NCBI GenBank assembly: GCA_004369085.1
Contig: ML210324.1
Span: 1-48,760, forward strand
Direction: 5' to 3'
Origin: Coprinopsis marcescibilis
Taxonomy: Eukaryota > Basidiomycota > Agaricomycetes > Agaricales > Psathyrellaceae
DNA: 48,760 nt
The notes under the pieces are model-generated. The model was not told where the DNA came from and did no database searches. It saw nothing but the letters and a program-made list of their open reading frames with translations. This document shows positions 20,871 to 31,576 of the stretch, one piece after another. Position 1 is the first letter of the stretch, and each line of letters begins with the position of its first letter. A program made the translations under genes and the position numbers.

Positions 20871-21607
20871 ATTTAACCTTCGTGCCGCAACGGGCCAACG
20901 GCGCTACTAGTGGCTAGCAGAATCCACGGTCAAAAAGTGACTTCGTTTGACCTATAACTTGCAGAATCGCGTCAGCCAATCACTGGTTATGCCTGGGCTT
21001 CACAAACGACGAGAAGACCCCCAACAGGAAAGGAACATTTCGTGGTGCACGATATGCCTTTACCCTTAGGAATTCGTTTGTGGTAACATTTCAGGCAGGT
21101 CCCATGAGGAGCCGGTCCCGAGTCTAGCAAGCCACCCATACGAAGACCCCAAGTTCGATCCCCACGCAAAGCTTGTTTCCTAATACCCAAAAACCTCCTT
21201 GAGCTCGCAAAAATGTCTATCGGACTGAGCTGAAAGCAGAAGCAAGGTGAGGAGCTCTCCAAAAATGTTGATCTTATCTAAGGTCGATAGATTTACGAGA
21301 TCATCATCGGCGGGCAGCAGCGGACGTGGCAGACCATCCAACCTCTCCTTCGTTTATTCTATTTCGCTCGCTGGTGCAGGCTCGAGGGATATTTTCCATG
21401 CTCCGGGCGCTAGCAGCAGGCAGCAGGAGCAATGCGGCGCCAATCAAAGGCAGCTGCAATCGGATATCGATAAGGACGCAGGTGTCCAGGTCACATCACG
21501 CACGGGCACTCGAGTCACAAGGGATAATTACATTTATCCGTCCGACGTCTTCCTCTTTTCTTCCGGTTTCTTATCTCTGCTCTGCATCCTACTCGACAAC
21601 TGCCACG
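20871..21607. other. intergenic and 5' region of the ProRS gene
   Basis: No independent gene is supported. From 21326 an in-frame extension of the downstream ProRS frame is open; from ATG 21398 it reads as an Arg/Ser/Ala-rich leader (MLRALAAGSRSNAAPIKG, ending SASYSTTAT just before the main ATG). This could be 5' UTR or an alternative N-terminus. Confidence 0.4.
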
Positions 21608-23902
21608 ATGGCGACAGACAACCTCGCAAAGGCTCTCGCCGCCCTCAACGTCGCTTCGCCAGTCGTCATCGCCCACAGTGCAGCTACATCCCCGGCGCAG
21701 TGGAAAGAAGCTATCATCGCCCATCCAGATGCTCCAAAGCAGTTCGAGCTCATCAAGACCCTAGTCTACAAGCCTAAAACCGCCAAATCTGCTACACCAG
21801 TCCCAGTCGTCGTCGTCGCCCGCGAAGAAACCGAGACCAACTCTGGCGCAATCGGCAAGCAGCTCAGCCTCAAGGAGCTGCGATTGGCCGCCCCGGAGCT
21901 CATCGCTGATTTTTTCGCTTTGGATAAAGACTCTCGTGAGTAGCGACGTCTCGGATTCTTCCAATCTAATCTGTATCAAATTTCGCAGTCTCCCCGTTGG
22001 CAATCGATAGCACGATCTTTGCGAAAGTTGTCACGGTGCTCGATCCGTCAATCGCCACATCGGAGGCTACCTTTGCGTTGCACGCATCGAGCTCGAGCTC
22101 GACCGTCTTTGTTAGCGGCAAGGACATTGCGAACTACCTCAAGAGCCTCGAGACCGATGCGCACAAACTCGCCGAGCTCCAGTCTAGCGGTGGTGCGACT
22201 GCCCCTGCCCCTGCCGCCCCCGCGCAAAAAGCAGCCCCGAAGGAAAAGGAAGACGCCAAAATCGAAGGCGCAGTGCAAATCGCAATCGGCGTGAAAAAGG
22301 AGGTCGATTTCGCCTCCTGGTACACCAACGTGCTCCTCAAAGCAGACATGCTCGACTACTACAGCGTCAGCGGGTGCTACATCCTCAAGCCGTGGTCCTA
22401 CAGCATCTGGGAGGAGATCCAGAGCTGGTTCAACGTCGAGATCAAGAAACTGGGCGTGCAGAACTCGTATTTCCCCATGTTCGTGTCGCAGAGTGTGTTG
22501 GAGCGGGAGAAGGATCATATAGAGGGATTCTCGCCCGAGGTTGCGTGGGTGACGAGGGCAGGGCAGAGTGAGCTCGAGGAGCCGATCGCTATCAGGCCCA
22601 CGTCCGAGACTGCCATGTATCCCTGTAAGTTTGCACCTTTTTGCAGCGAAGAGAGGGAGCTGATTGTTTGGCAGACTATGCAAAGTGGATCCGCAGCCAT
22701 CGCGATTTGCCGCTCAAGCTGAACCAGTGGAACAGTGTGGTGCGCTGGGAGTTCAAGAACCCGCAGCCGTTCCTGCGCACGCGCGAGTTCCTCTGGCAGG
22801 AAGGCCACACCGCGTTCCTCACCAAAGCCGAGGCTGATACGGAAGTGCGTCAGATCCTCGACCTCTACCGACGGGTCTACGAAGACCTGCTCGCCGTGCC
22901 TGTTATCCCCGGAGTTAAAAGCGAAAAGGAGAAATTTGCGGGAGGGTTGTATACTACCACCCTTGAGGGCTTCATCCCCACCTCTGGACGCGGCATCCAA
23001 GCTGCGACGTCCCACTGCCTCGGGCAAAACTTTTCGCGTCCGGAGATGTTCAATATCTTTGTCGAGGACCCAGTTGACAAGAGCAAGAGCTATGTGTGGC
23101 AGAACTCGTGGGGGCTGAGCACGCGGGCGATTGGTGTTATGGTCATGGTGCACGGGGACAATCAGGGGCTGGTGCTCCCGCCGCGTGTGGCGAGCGTGCA
23201 GGTTGTGGTTGTGCCGTGTGGGATTACGGCGCGGACGAGCGAGGAGCAGAGGAAGGAGATCAATGAGCGGTGTGAGGCGTTGGCGGAGCGGTTGAGGGCG
23301 GTGGATGTGAGGGCCAAGGCAGATCTGAGGGAGGGGTATACGCCTGGGTACAAGTTTAACGATTGGGAACAAAAGGTAGGTTGCGTTTGTAGTTTCTTTC
23401 AAGACGGTGTGCTGATTGAACGTAGGGTGTCCCGCTCCGACTTGAGATTGGACCGAACGATCTGGCGAAGAACCAGACGTTGACTGTCCGTCGGGATACC
23501 GGCGTCAAGAACCCGCTCTCGCTCGACACGATCGAGAGCACGATCCCCGAGCTGCTTGCCACGATCCAGTCCGACTTGTTCACCAAGGCGCAGGCGACGT
23601 ACGCCTCGCGCGTCAAGCAGGTGACTGAATGGGCCGAGGTGGTTCCGGCGCTGGATGCGAAGAACGTGGTGGTTATTCCATGGTGCGAGCGGGAGCAGTG
23701 CGAAGATGAGATCAAGGAGCGGAGTGCGCGGGGTGCGGCTGGGGATGAGAAGGAGGATGAGCGTGCGCCGTCTGCTGGTGCGAAGAGCTTGTGCATTCCG
23801 TTTGAGCAGGACAAGTGGCCGGCGATTGAGGTGGGGAAGACCAAGTGTGTAGGATGTGGGGGTGATGCGAAGCGGTGGACGTTGTTTGGGAGGTCGTATT
23901 GA
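21608..23902 (+). CDS. prolyl-tRNA synthetase, cytosolic/archaeal type, with N-terminal YbaK-like domain
   Basis: Class II aminoacyl-tRNA synthetase charging tRNA-Pro. Exons 21608..21935, 21989..22624, 22675..23375 and 23426..23902 (introns of 53, 50 and 50 nt) give 713 aa. Residues about 1-180 resemble the YbaK/ProXp editing fold fused to lower-eukaryote ProRS. The catalytic core starts at [20 protein letters not shown]. Motif 1 region [21 protein letters not shown], then [26 protein letters not shown] across intron 2, motif 2 [13 protein letters not shown], the proline-site [20 protein letters not shown] and motif 3 [16 protein letters not shown] are all present. The anticodon-binding domain follows. 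The C-terminus has the zinc-type cysteines ([19 protein letters not shown]) and ends in Tyr, as in eukaryotic-type ProRS. The start at 21608 has good context (GCCACGATGG). An upstream ATG at 21398 in the same frame would add 70 residues with a mitochondrial-presequence-like composition. Confidence 0.96.
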
Positions 23903-23924
23903 GTGTCCGGTGCGGTTCCCTGTG

Positions 23925-24115
23925 TTGCTCGTCCGTGTCTTGGTCTCTCTTGCTTGTGGTTTTGTGGGTCTTTTAATGTAGGAATGTGAATACGTTGGGA
24001 ATTGAATGAATGAATGGTTTTGGTTTTACTCTTTTGATTTTGCAGTACCATAAGCCCCAGAAGTCTGTATGTAATTCCGATGGCTCTTTATCAGACAGCG
24101 CTGTTAAACGTTGGA
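23925..24115 (+). repeat. direct repeat, copy A (3' flank of ProRS)
   Basis: The segment after the ProRS stop shares GTTGCTCGTCCGTGTC.TGGTCT and, further on, AATTCCGATGGCTC.TTATC with AGACAGCGC.GTTAAACG, in the same order and orientation with 24610-24835. The central part has diverged. It probably includes the ProRS 3' UTR. Confidence 0.65.
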
Positions 24116-24609
24116 CAGTGCGGCCTAGTACTGTTGTTGACCTAGAGTTTATAAAGGGCCTAGACTTTATAAACGTTGTCCTGGCATCCCTCGTAGAGCT
24201 GAGCTTAGAAAACTGTGCAGTCTCAAAGTATTCGGCGGGATGACCTCAACAGGCCTTTTTTGAGAACTTTGAATTGAAACTGAGGGCAGGACACCTTCAA
24301 CAAAAACTTATAAACTCTGCGTATTCACCGACTTGCGACCACCGGCACGGCCATTCCAAGGGCAGCTCTTTAGCTATTGGTCTAAAACTTGACCCATACA
24401 TACTTTAATCATTTCGCAATGTACCCTGAGCAGCCGGTGGGGATAGAACGACAGGAAGGTCTGCAAAAAGACGGGACAAGAATCTTTTTATAAAGTCTGG
24501 GTCGGTGAAAGTAGTATCTATTAGCCCACGATGTTATATTAACGTGTGACGAGCGCGCTTCGTGGGCCAGTGTAAGGGCGTGGAGGTGATGAGAAGCCCT
24601 TGGTACTTG
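24116..24609. other. intergenic; weak TTATAAAGTCT-type inverted repeats
   Basis: No gene supported. The motif GACTTTATAAACGTTGTCC at about 24169-24187 recurs in reverse complement near 24473-24503 (GGGACAAGAATC.TTTTATAAAGTC), and TTATAAACTCTG occurs once more near 24307. The arms are short and imperfect. Confidence 0.35.
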
Positions 24610-24835
24610 TTCGTTCACGTTGCTCGTCCGTGTCCTGGTCTGTCATTTGGTTGTGGTTTGGCATGGTAGGATCAGAACTTTATTCCTCCCGATGTGCCCA
24701 CTGGGCCAGACCTCGTTTCTTCGACCTTTTACGGCAACACGTATGTACTCCGTGGTCCATACTGGGGGCCAGTATTCTACCCGGAATTCCGATGGCTCCT
24801 TATCAGACAGCGCCGTTAAACGCGCCTCAGCACGT
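24610..24835 (+). repeat. direct repeat, copy B of the ProRS 3' flank
   Basis: Displaced copy of the segment at 23925-24115 (see that entry). No coding sequence was copied with it. Confidence 0.65.
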
Positions 24836-25518
24836 ATCTATTTCGTAGCACGCGATGTGATGTACATTAGCGCACGATCAGAGCGCGTTTCCGCTCGGGA
24901 TTCAGGGTATCATGAGCTGGCTGGCATTATGTGTTTCGTTGTTGCCGTCCGGGTTCATAAACTATACCATGGTATTCTCCCGAATGAAGAGTCCTGTTTG
25001 TTGAGGCCTCCAGGCTGCACGGTGGACATCGTTTCACGTCGGGCGGGACTCCAGGTGGCATAAAGTGTCGGATGTGAGTAACCACACCAAACCCCGGAAG
25101 AACACGCGGTTTCCAAGGAGACGTGGAGTTATGTGCCTTCCAAGCTTCTGACCTTCTCAGCTCTTCTCAGTTCCCAGTCCGTGCTCTGTTCCCCGCAGAA
25201 CCCAGGTTTCTCTGATTGCAGTGGGCTCGGCTGTTGCTCACATGTCGTGTTCCAAGCTCACTGTGCACACGTTGATTTGCTGCTGGCCGAGAGCGCTTAC
25301 GGGACATTTGTCGGGATCATCTTCTAATCAGAACGAGGAGTCGGGTCTGATTAGGACGACATCCCCATTCCCATACGCTGACCCATTTTTGTATATCAGC
25401 ACCTTATTCGTATGTTAGGCGCCTTGACGACTTTCCGCCACCATCAAGTGCTGCCCCGTCAGCACTGCCCAGCTCTGAGATATATTCAAACCACCTACCA
25501 ACAGACAACTCGTCTGCA
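24836..25518. other. intergenic, upstream of the F-box gene
   Basis: No gene supported. The last ~100 bp are probably the promoter and 5' UTR of the F-box gene. Confidence 0.4.
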
Positions 25519-26825
25519 ATGTCTTCAGCTCTTCCCCGCCGCCTCCCGCGCAAGTCCATCCTCAAGTCGCAGCGTCCACTCATCAGCCCACGCACGCTCG
25601 CACTCTCCCTCTCCATCACCGACCGTTTCCCACTCGAGCTCTTCCGGATAATAATCGACTGGCTCTACACCTCCAACGACCGACACGCGCTGAACGCCTG
25701 CGCCCTGGTCTGCCGTGCATGGCTCCCCCTCTGCCGCGTCCACTACACCCCGCGGATGACAGTCTCGCCCGCCAACGCGTCCGAGTTCCTCGACATCACC
25801 AGCTCACCGCACCTCACAATCGCCAGCACCGTCACACAGCTCACACTCCAAAAGCAAGAAACAATGGTCGACCACTTCTTCATCGTCAACTCCTCGTCGC
25901 CCCCAAGCCCCTGCACCCAGTTCAGCCTCGGCCACCTCCTTTCCTCCGCACAGCCCCTCGCATCCATCACCAAACTCACCCTCCAAAAAGGGTATGGCGA
26001 AACCCGCGAGATCGCCCCGCACCTCCACGCGTTCGCGCAGCTGCAGGACCTCGAGCTGCGCAGCTTCGAGTTCACCTCCTTCTCGGACCTCACCGCCGTC
26101 ATCGCCTCCCAAGCGCAGCTGCGGCGGCTCTCGCTCACGGACATTGCGTGGCGCGACTGGGGCCTGCCCAGCGCACTCGCAGACCGCACGCACCGCCTGC
26201 CGCCGGGCCTGCGCCACCTCGAGGTGTTCATGGAGCACTCCGCGGGGCTCTTCCAGTGGATGCTCGCCGAGTTCCGTGCGCAGCCGCTCGAGTTTGTGCA
26301 ACTGGGCGGGATAATGGAAGTGGAGGATGCGATCGCTGTTAGCCGCTTCCTGCGCGGCTTGGGATCCGTGCTCAAGCACCTCAGGCTCTACTCGCCCAGC
26401 CGCATCAGTCAAGGTGAGTTGCAGCCCTTTACCTCTCGCGCTGTGTCGCTGATGAATAAACAGTCAACCTCGTACACAACACGGGCCTCGAGTCGCTTAT
26501 AATCAGCCATCTGCACATGCACGACAGCAAAGACCCGGGCAACTCGCACCATCACAACCGCACAGACGAGGTGTGCACGATCCTCTCGCAGCTGTGCTCG
26601 CCCTCGCTCTGCTCGATCAGCCTGCAGCTGCTGCTCACGGACCCGGAGAGCTTTTCCACCATCGACTGGCAGGACGTGGCGCGCATCCTGTCCTTGCCGC
26701 GCTATCGCAATTTGAAAAGCTTTGAATTTCGCATACCGGGCTTGAAGCGCTCGATGGTGGGCATGATCCTGAAGAACATCCCGGATGCTGCTGAGAAGGG
26801 CATCTTGAGCGTCGTCAAGGGGTAG
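25519..26825 (+). CDS. F-box-like protein
   Basis: Exons 25519..26413 and 26464..26825, joined by a 50-nt GTGAGT...AACAG intron, give 418 aa; the junction reads PSRISQ|VNLVHNTGLESL. After a basic N-terminus (PRRLPRKSILKSQRP), residues about 34-75 match a fungal F-box: DRFPLELFRIIIDWLYTSND, then LNACALVCRAWLPLCR. The rest has the alternating amphipathic pattern of irregular leucine-rich repeats (LQDLELRSFEFTSF, LRRLSLTDIAW, LRHLEVFMEHS, VLKHLRLYSPS) typical of basidiomycete F-box proteins, which are thought to be SCF ubiquitin-ligase adaptors. The substrate is unknown. The coding sequence is GC-rich with strong C-ending codon bias, unlike the flanks. It ends just before a 16-bp minisatellite. 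Confidence 0.88.
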
Positions 26826-26832
26826 TGTGCGT

Positions 26833-26922
26833 GGTTGGTTGGTCTGCTGGTTGGTTGGTCTGCCGGTTGGTTGGTCTGCTGGTTGGTTGGTCTGCTGGTT
26901 GGTTGGTCGGCTGGTTGGTTGG
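26833..26922 (+). repeat. minisatellite, 16-bp unit, about 5.5 copies
   Basis: Unit GGTTGGTTGGTCTGCT repeated from 26833, with single-base variants in units 2 and 5 and a partial sixth unit. It starts 8 bp after the stop codon of the F-box gene, so it probably lies in the 3' UTR. It is strand-asymmetric and G/T-rich. Confidence 0.92.
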
Positions 26923-29900
26923 AGTACGTGGCGAGCTGCTGCGTGTGATGATGCAAGACGTACATGCGATTTTGATTGTCGATTCGAAGAGTGGTCGGTT
27001 TACCGTGCACTCCGCGAACATGGTCTGAGGAGTACTGTGCAGACAGATATCGCGTACATATCCGGCCGCGCGGTGGTGTTCCGGCGGAAGGTAAAATGGA
27101 CTGTTGGGTTCAGCGTTCAACGTTCAACGCAGCGAGGACTATTCCTCTTTTGGTTAGGTGCTTCGGCTTCGTCGGGTAGAGGAAGATGAAAAGGAGGATG
27201 ACTAGTTTGGTATAGATACCGTTCGTACTTGGATTCCCCAACTTTTGGACTTGGACTTTTGTACAGTATGCTCCCTTAATACACTCCCCAGCCAGCAGAC
27301 TCAAGAGTCGGGAAAATATGCGATGATAGTGAGCCCACAGCGCTTGGAGGCTGGAGCTCCCAGAGTAATACCTAGTGGTTATTGTTTGTTGCATGCTGTT
27401 GCAGGGTAAAGTGCTAACTTGAATATTCCTTCGGCGAGGTGCGAGGCCCGCGGGTTGGCGTCGGTATTGCGCTTAGACTGCGAGCGGACGGCCAGAGTGT
27501 TGGGGAACAAATCGGATGGGCGAGTTGTTGGAGAAGTGATGGGATGGATTGTGAATCATCATACGTTCCCAACAACTCAGCCGATCATTGGTCTGTAAGT
27601 TGGAACAGGAATAAATAGAAGTAGAAATAGAATTCAATGGCATTTAAAGGGCGAATCTGGGCCCTAAGCTTAGGTACTTAAGTACTCAAGGTCTTTCCCG
27701 CTTCCGGCGGTATATCCGTATTGGCGTTCCGACAAAGCATTGGCGCCGGCCTCCTTCAACCAATACCGCCCATGAGGCGCCCAGAAAGGCAAGTAACAGC
27801 TTGAAGTGCAGTGCACCGAATCCTAATCGTATCCTCGTATCCTCCTGCAGCCGCAAAGCCCGGGCGTAGGGTTCAGACACACACGTCCAAGGAGGATTAA
27901 CGACGAGTCTCTGGAACCGTACTATAAATATTAATGATAGCGCATACCCGTTCGCAACCTGTCCACAGCTCAATATTACGTTTTCATTCCCAGTCTTCAG
28001 CCAATCTGGTTTGGACATTCAGAACCGGCGCCCAGAGCAGTTGGTTTGTGCATTCAGAACCGGAGCCTGGTTTGGACATTCGGAGCCGGCGCCCACAGCA
28101 GTTGATTCTGACCCGGTTCACGTTCCGAGGACTTGAGCCAGCGAGCTGACCGGTGAACCGGGCCAGAAGTTTGTGGCTGATCCCACCACAAGTTTTTATA
28201 TCCTGTTGTCAGTGCTGTAAGGTCTGGTTTGCCATTACAGGCTGAGACCTAACTTGTGTAGTACTAATTAGTACTATCGGAGCATGATAGTCAGATGATA
28301 AGGTGAACTCTACGAGGACCGCGATTGGTGATTCGAAGCCCGTGCCACTGCAGACTCGGACCTGGAACGCCAGTGATGTATGTGCCTTCATGAGCTTACA
28401 GGTACTACCCACGTAGAGGGGGGAAAGAGCAATACGCGGTAACCTGGTTTAACTTCGACTTTGAAGTTGTTGGGTGATGTTACCTGCGCGGCAATTGCCG
28501 AGGGCAGGCAACATCTGTTTTCAAGCTTTTGACGCGGACGCCCAACATTGTCAGGCTATGTTAAGTGGTAGGTAGTATTTAGAGATAAGTAGCTCTATAT
28601 GTACCGAATTTTCTGGATTATCTTCACCCTAGTTCCTCGTAAATACGCGAAACATTTGTACAGCCACGAGAAAGACTGGCTCGTTTGAACTTTGAACACG
28701 GTGCACTCCAGGACGTCACGGTAACAGGCTTGGTTCAATGTATGAGAGCTCGCAACATGTAGTCTAGAGCATCAAACGGCATTAGAGTTCAAACCGTTAC
28801 TCATGGTGTTTCTACGGTGCAAATATACGAGAATGTGCGTAGTAAACGTCGTGCAGGGCCCACCGCGCCCGCGTGTGCAAGGGTCATGCCGCGCAGTGAG
28901 TCCAGTTCCTCTATGTCGCGCAAAGAGAAATTACGAGCTCTTCGTTCGCCTACAAAGGCAGTCCCGTCGACCAGCGCCGTAGCAAATCCTGACCGAATTG
29001 TACTCATTGACTGAGTTGAGCACTGCAAGCGCTGGATGGGGTCCACCTCGTATCCCAATACGAAGTCCGCGAGCCTCTCATTAATGACAAGTGAGATAGA
29101 TGGTGTGGCCAATGAGGTCTCGACTGGTTAAGCTTCCGCTTGTAAGAGATATAATCCGTGATTCATCGGCATCATGCCCATTGAGACGTGAGATGCACGC
29201 CGAGAAAATTGACCATTACCATTACTTGACCCTTTACACTATCATGCTTTCCGCTTAGTCGACCACCGACGCCTCCCTCAGGCTTGACACTCGGACTATT
29301 AACTTGCAAGTTGAGCCACGGTGTGCTGCCTCGCCGTCCCTTCTCAGCTACGCTGGATTCAGGCGGCTATTGTTGGACGTCCTCTTTCTCTCAATTTGGA
29401 AGCTCTCGGTCGTCTGCAGTGGCAGTGGCAGAGGCAGATGCGCATATGTTTTGCAGTCAGTGGCGGTACGCTGCACAGGCTTGAAGGGCATGATCATTGA
29501 TAAGTTTAAAGTCTAGAAAGTCATCATTCGGATGATCTCATTAAGGGTTAGCCTCCGAAAGGAGGTACAGCTTCTATCTCGGTGTGCACGGTGAAGCCCT
29601 CCAAAAGGGTTTGATTATGAAAGGACATCGTTCCAAAAGGGTTTGCTTGGTACTAATGGAATGGAATGTCAGTGTCTGTGAGAAAAGGGCATGATCCCAA
29701 ATCACAGAAGCAGAAAAAGGCACGATCTCAGGTCATAGAACTAGAAAGATCACGATCTCAGAGGACCTACATCTCATTGTATCAAGTCAAAATCTCCGAA
29801 AGATCATAAGATACCTGTCCCACGGCGGCGGTTTTGGTCCAAAAGGCAAATCTTCCCAATTCTTGCCATTGCCAAGCCTCGAGCGCTTGAGCCTGACACC

Positions 29901-30412
29901 ACTTTCGTTCCGACCAAGCGATCAAGTTTACAGTCGAGGTGTCGCAAAAGGAGGGATGATCCCTGCGGACGCTTCTGTCATCCGCCTCTGGTAATGATGT
30001 GCTGTATATGGGTCCCAAAGGGAAACATCTCTAGGGCGTTAGGCTGAACGATGCTGTGCACAACCTGTTCTGAGCCAGTTCATCGCTTGTCAGAGTTGTG
30101 ACCTTGCGGGGAATGACTGAATCGGGAATCCTTCCTATCCTGAATGGAGAGACGCTATTCAGGCTGACCTACTCTGCTGTACTTTGTTGATAGCGTTGCT
30201 ACTGAGGCCGGCTTGCCTCCAGGCAATGTCCGTTTGTCTGGGATGCAGCCACTCATCGCGCGATCGCGCGATAATCAATTGAGAATTTTGATTTATCGAG
30301 ACTCCGACGCCGACGCCAGGGCTCAAGTGCACAGAAGAATTATGGACGAGCCCAGATCGCACCGCAGCTACTACAAGAGAATCTACTAGCTCTTCCAACG
30401 ATTGCGCGGCGT
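26923..30412. other. gene-poor stretch without a supported gene
   Basis: About 3.5 kb of mixed AT-rich sequence. It holds short minus-strand open frames (27686-28018; 28801-29112; 29782-30018; 30159-30398), mostly lacking ATG starts and recognisable motifs. The tandem repeat at 28007-28105 has its own entry. Between 29560 and 29765 there are degenerate repeats of AAAAGGGTTTG and AAGG/GATCACGATCTCA. Decayed genes are possible, but I cannot support one. Confidence 0.4.
28007..28105 (+). repeat. short imperfect tandem repeat (35/27/35 bp)
   Basis: Three consecutive units each begin TGGTTTG.. and continue CATTC.GA.CCGG.GCC; the first and third extend through GCGCCCA.AGCAGT. The middle unit lacks the last 8 bases. 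No coding interpretation. Confidence 0.75.
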
Positions 30413-30775
30413 CTAGTACAGAGACTCACATGTAAGAACACCGCGGGAATATATTTCGGCATATTCCGGGGCCTGCGTGTTCGTTCCCAGTTTGCGTTGG
30501 AGCTCGTCAACCTTCTTCGTCACCCCTTCGTTCGCTACACGGCCCTCTGAAGCTAATTCCACGTCTGCAACCTCGAAAATGGCAACAACATATGGCATTA
30601 ATAATATACAATAGCGTACAGGCTCAAGACATCCAACGCAGAAAAAGCAACATTTAGAACAAGCAATCGCCGAATATGCAAGGACAGCGAAAGGGATGAT
30701 AGGTGGTTGAAAGCATAGGTAGATGGATGAAAGCATAGCAGTGGATGATGGGACTAGGGAAAATGTGTGAGACAT
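30413..30775 (-). CDS. doubtful hypothetical protein, 120 aa
   Basis: ATG-initiated open frame. The first ~70 residues are hydrophobic and Cys-rich (CSKCCFFCVGCLEP); the rest is hydrophilic (VANEGVTKKVDELQRKLGTN). It lies just downstream of the first DUF6699-like gene on the same strand. No family recognised, and the hydrophobic part has no clear signal peptide. It could be non-coding, or the 3' half could be an exon of a larger unrecognised gene. Confidence 0.2.
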   Translation of the reverse strand: MSHTFSLVPSSTAMLSSIYLCFQPPIIPFAVLAYSAIACSKCCFFCVGCLEPVRYCILLMPYVVAIFEVADVELASEGRVANEGVTKKVDELQRKLGTNTQAPEYAEIYSRGVLTCESLY

Positions 30776-30865
30776 ATACCATGCTGGTAAGTCTTTTTAT
30801 ACAGACAATACGGGTATACCAGGAAAAACTAACAGGAGGTCGTCAAGAAGAAAGGAAACATACAG

Positions 30866-31510
30866 TCACCAAAGTTCATCCAGCAACGCATTTTGACCTC
30901 GCAAGTGGAGGATCCATACACCAGGCTCCTCCAAGCATGGCTCCATGCCTGCCCATATCCAATTATTAGTCGAGCTTGAGCAAGACATTGAGGGCTCTTC
31001 GACGCCCAGGAGGAGGCTGTGCTCTTGGATGTCACGTGGGTCCATCGGGGAGTCGATCTGGCCACCGTACCCTGCCCACAAATTAGCCGGCATGGTAGCT
31101 TTGCGGTGGATCGCGGTCAGGACGTCCCATACCAGCAGCTCGAACGTGAACTCTGGTGTAACGACGATTGGTGTGTCGAACGCTGCGCAACGAATGTCCA
31201 TGGATCTGAGGCCGGGATTTGTTGCAGGTCGGTGCCACCAGCCTATACTGCCGTTTTGGTATTGATCATAGCTGGATGCCGAAGGTACTATCGACGTTCG
31301 GATGTCCCAAAATATAGTCTCGTCTGCCAAAAAGCCGAGAAGATTGACGGTAGCGTCCGTTTCTTGAGGAAGGGGGATTATTGACTGCATTGGGAGAGGG
31401 TGGTCGTGTGCTTGGATTGCCTGTATTGTCGGAATACCCGACTGTGACACGAACAAGGGCTGCACTGGTGTGCTTGTAGAGTTTGGAGACCAGTAGGGAT
31501 GGGTGGGCAT
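30866..31510 (-). CDS. DUF6699-like protein, copy 1
   Basis: Single-exon frame of 214 aa. Landmarks shared in order with the gene at 33801-34463 are: an early Pro/Ser-rich region, a central GLRSMDIRC....PIVVTPEF block, LLVWDVLTAIHRKA, and the C-terminal NNWIWAGMEP....EPGVWILHLR. This arrangement (a hydrophobic strand, a VxDVLxxIH helix and a final W.WG/AG....GVW.L.L) is what I associate with the uncharacterised basidiomycete DUF6699 family, often expanded in mushroom genomes. A GTAAGT...CGTAG intron in the 5' UTR (31532..31576, 45 nt) looks genuine. No function is known. The family call is pattern-based; the pairing with the second copy is directly visible. Confidence 0.7.
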   Translation of the reverse strand: MPTHPYWSPNSTSTPVQPLFVSQSGIPTIQAIQAHDHPLPMQSIIPLPQETDATVNLLGFLADETIFWDIRTSIVPSASSYDQYQNGSIGWWHRPATNPGLRSMDIRCAAFDTPIVVTPEFTFELLVWDVLTAIHRKATMPANLWAGYGGQIDSPMDPRDIQEHSLLLGVEEPSMSCSSSTNNWIWAGMEPCLEEPGVWILHLRGQNALLDELW

Positions 31511-31576
31511 AGAAAGCTGCTGATCTCGGTACTACGGTGAGCTTATATCTGACTGCTCGACAGACTGAATACTTAC

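Noticed and set aside
21141..21165. tRNA-like string CCCCAAGTTCGATCCCCACGC
   Set aside because: The supposed T-arm does not pair and no acceptor, D or anticodon arm could be built around it.
27686..28018. Minus-strand 110-codon frame
   Set aside because: No recognisable motif, lies in the gene-poor region and overlaps the tandem repeat at 28007.
28801..29112. Minus-strand 103-codon frame (NERLADFVLGYEVDPIQRL...)
   Set aside because: It looks somewhat protein-like, but it starts at TTG, has no splice-supported neighbours and matches no family I know. Kept as a possible remnant only.
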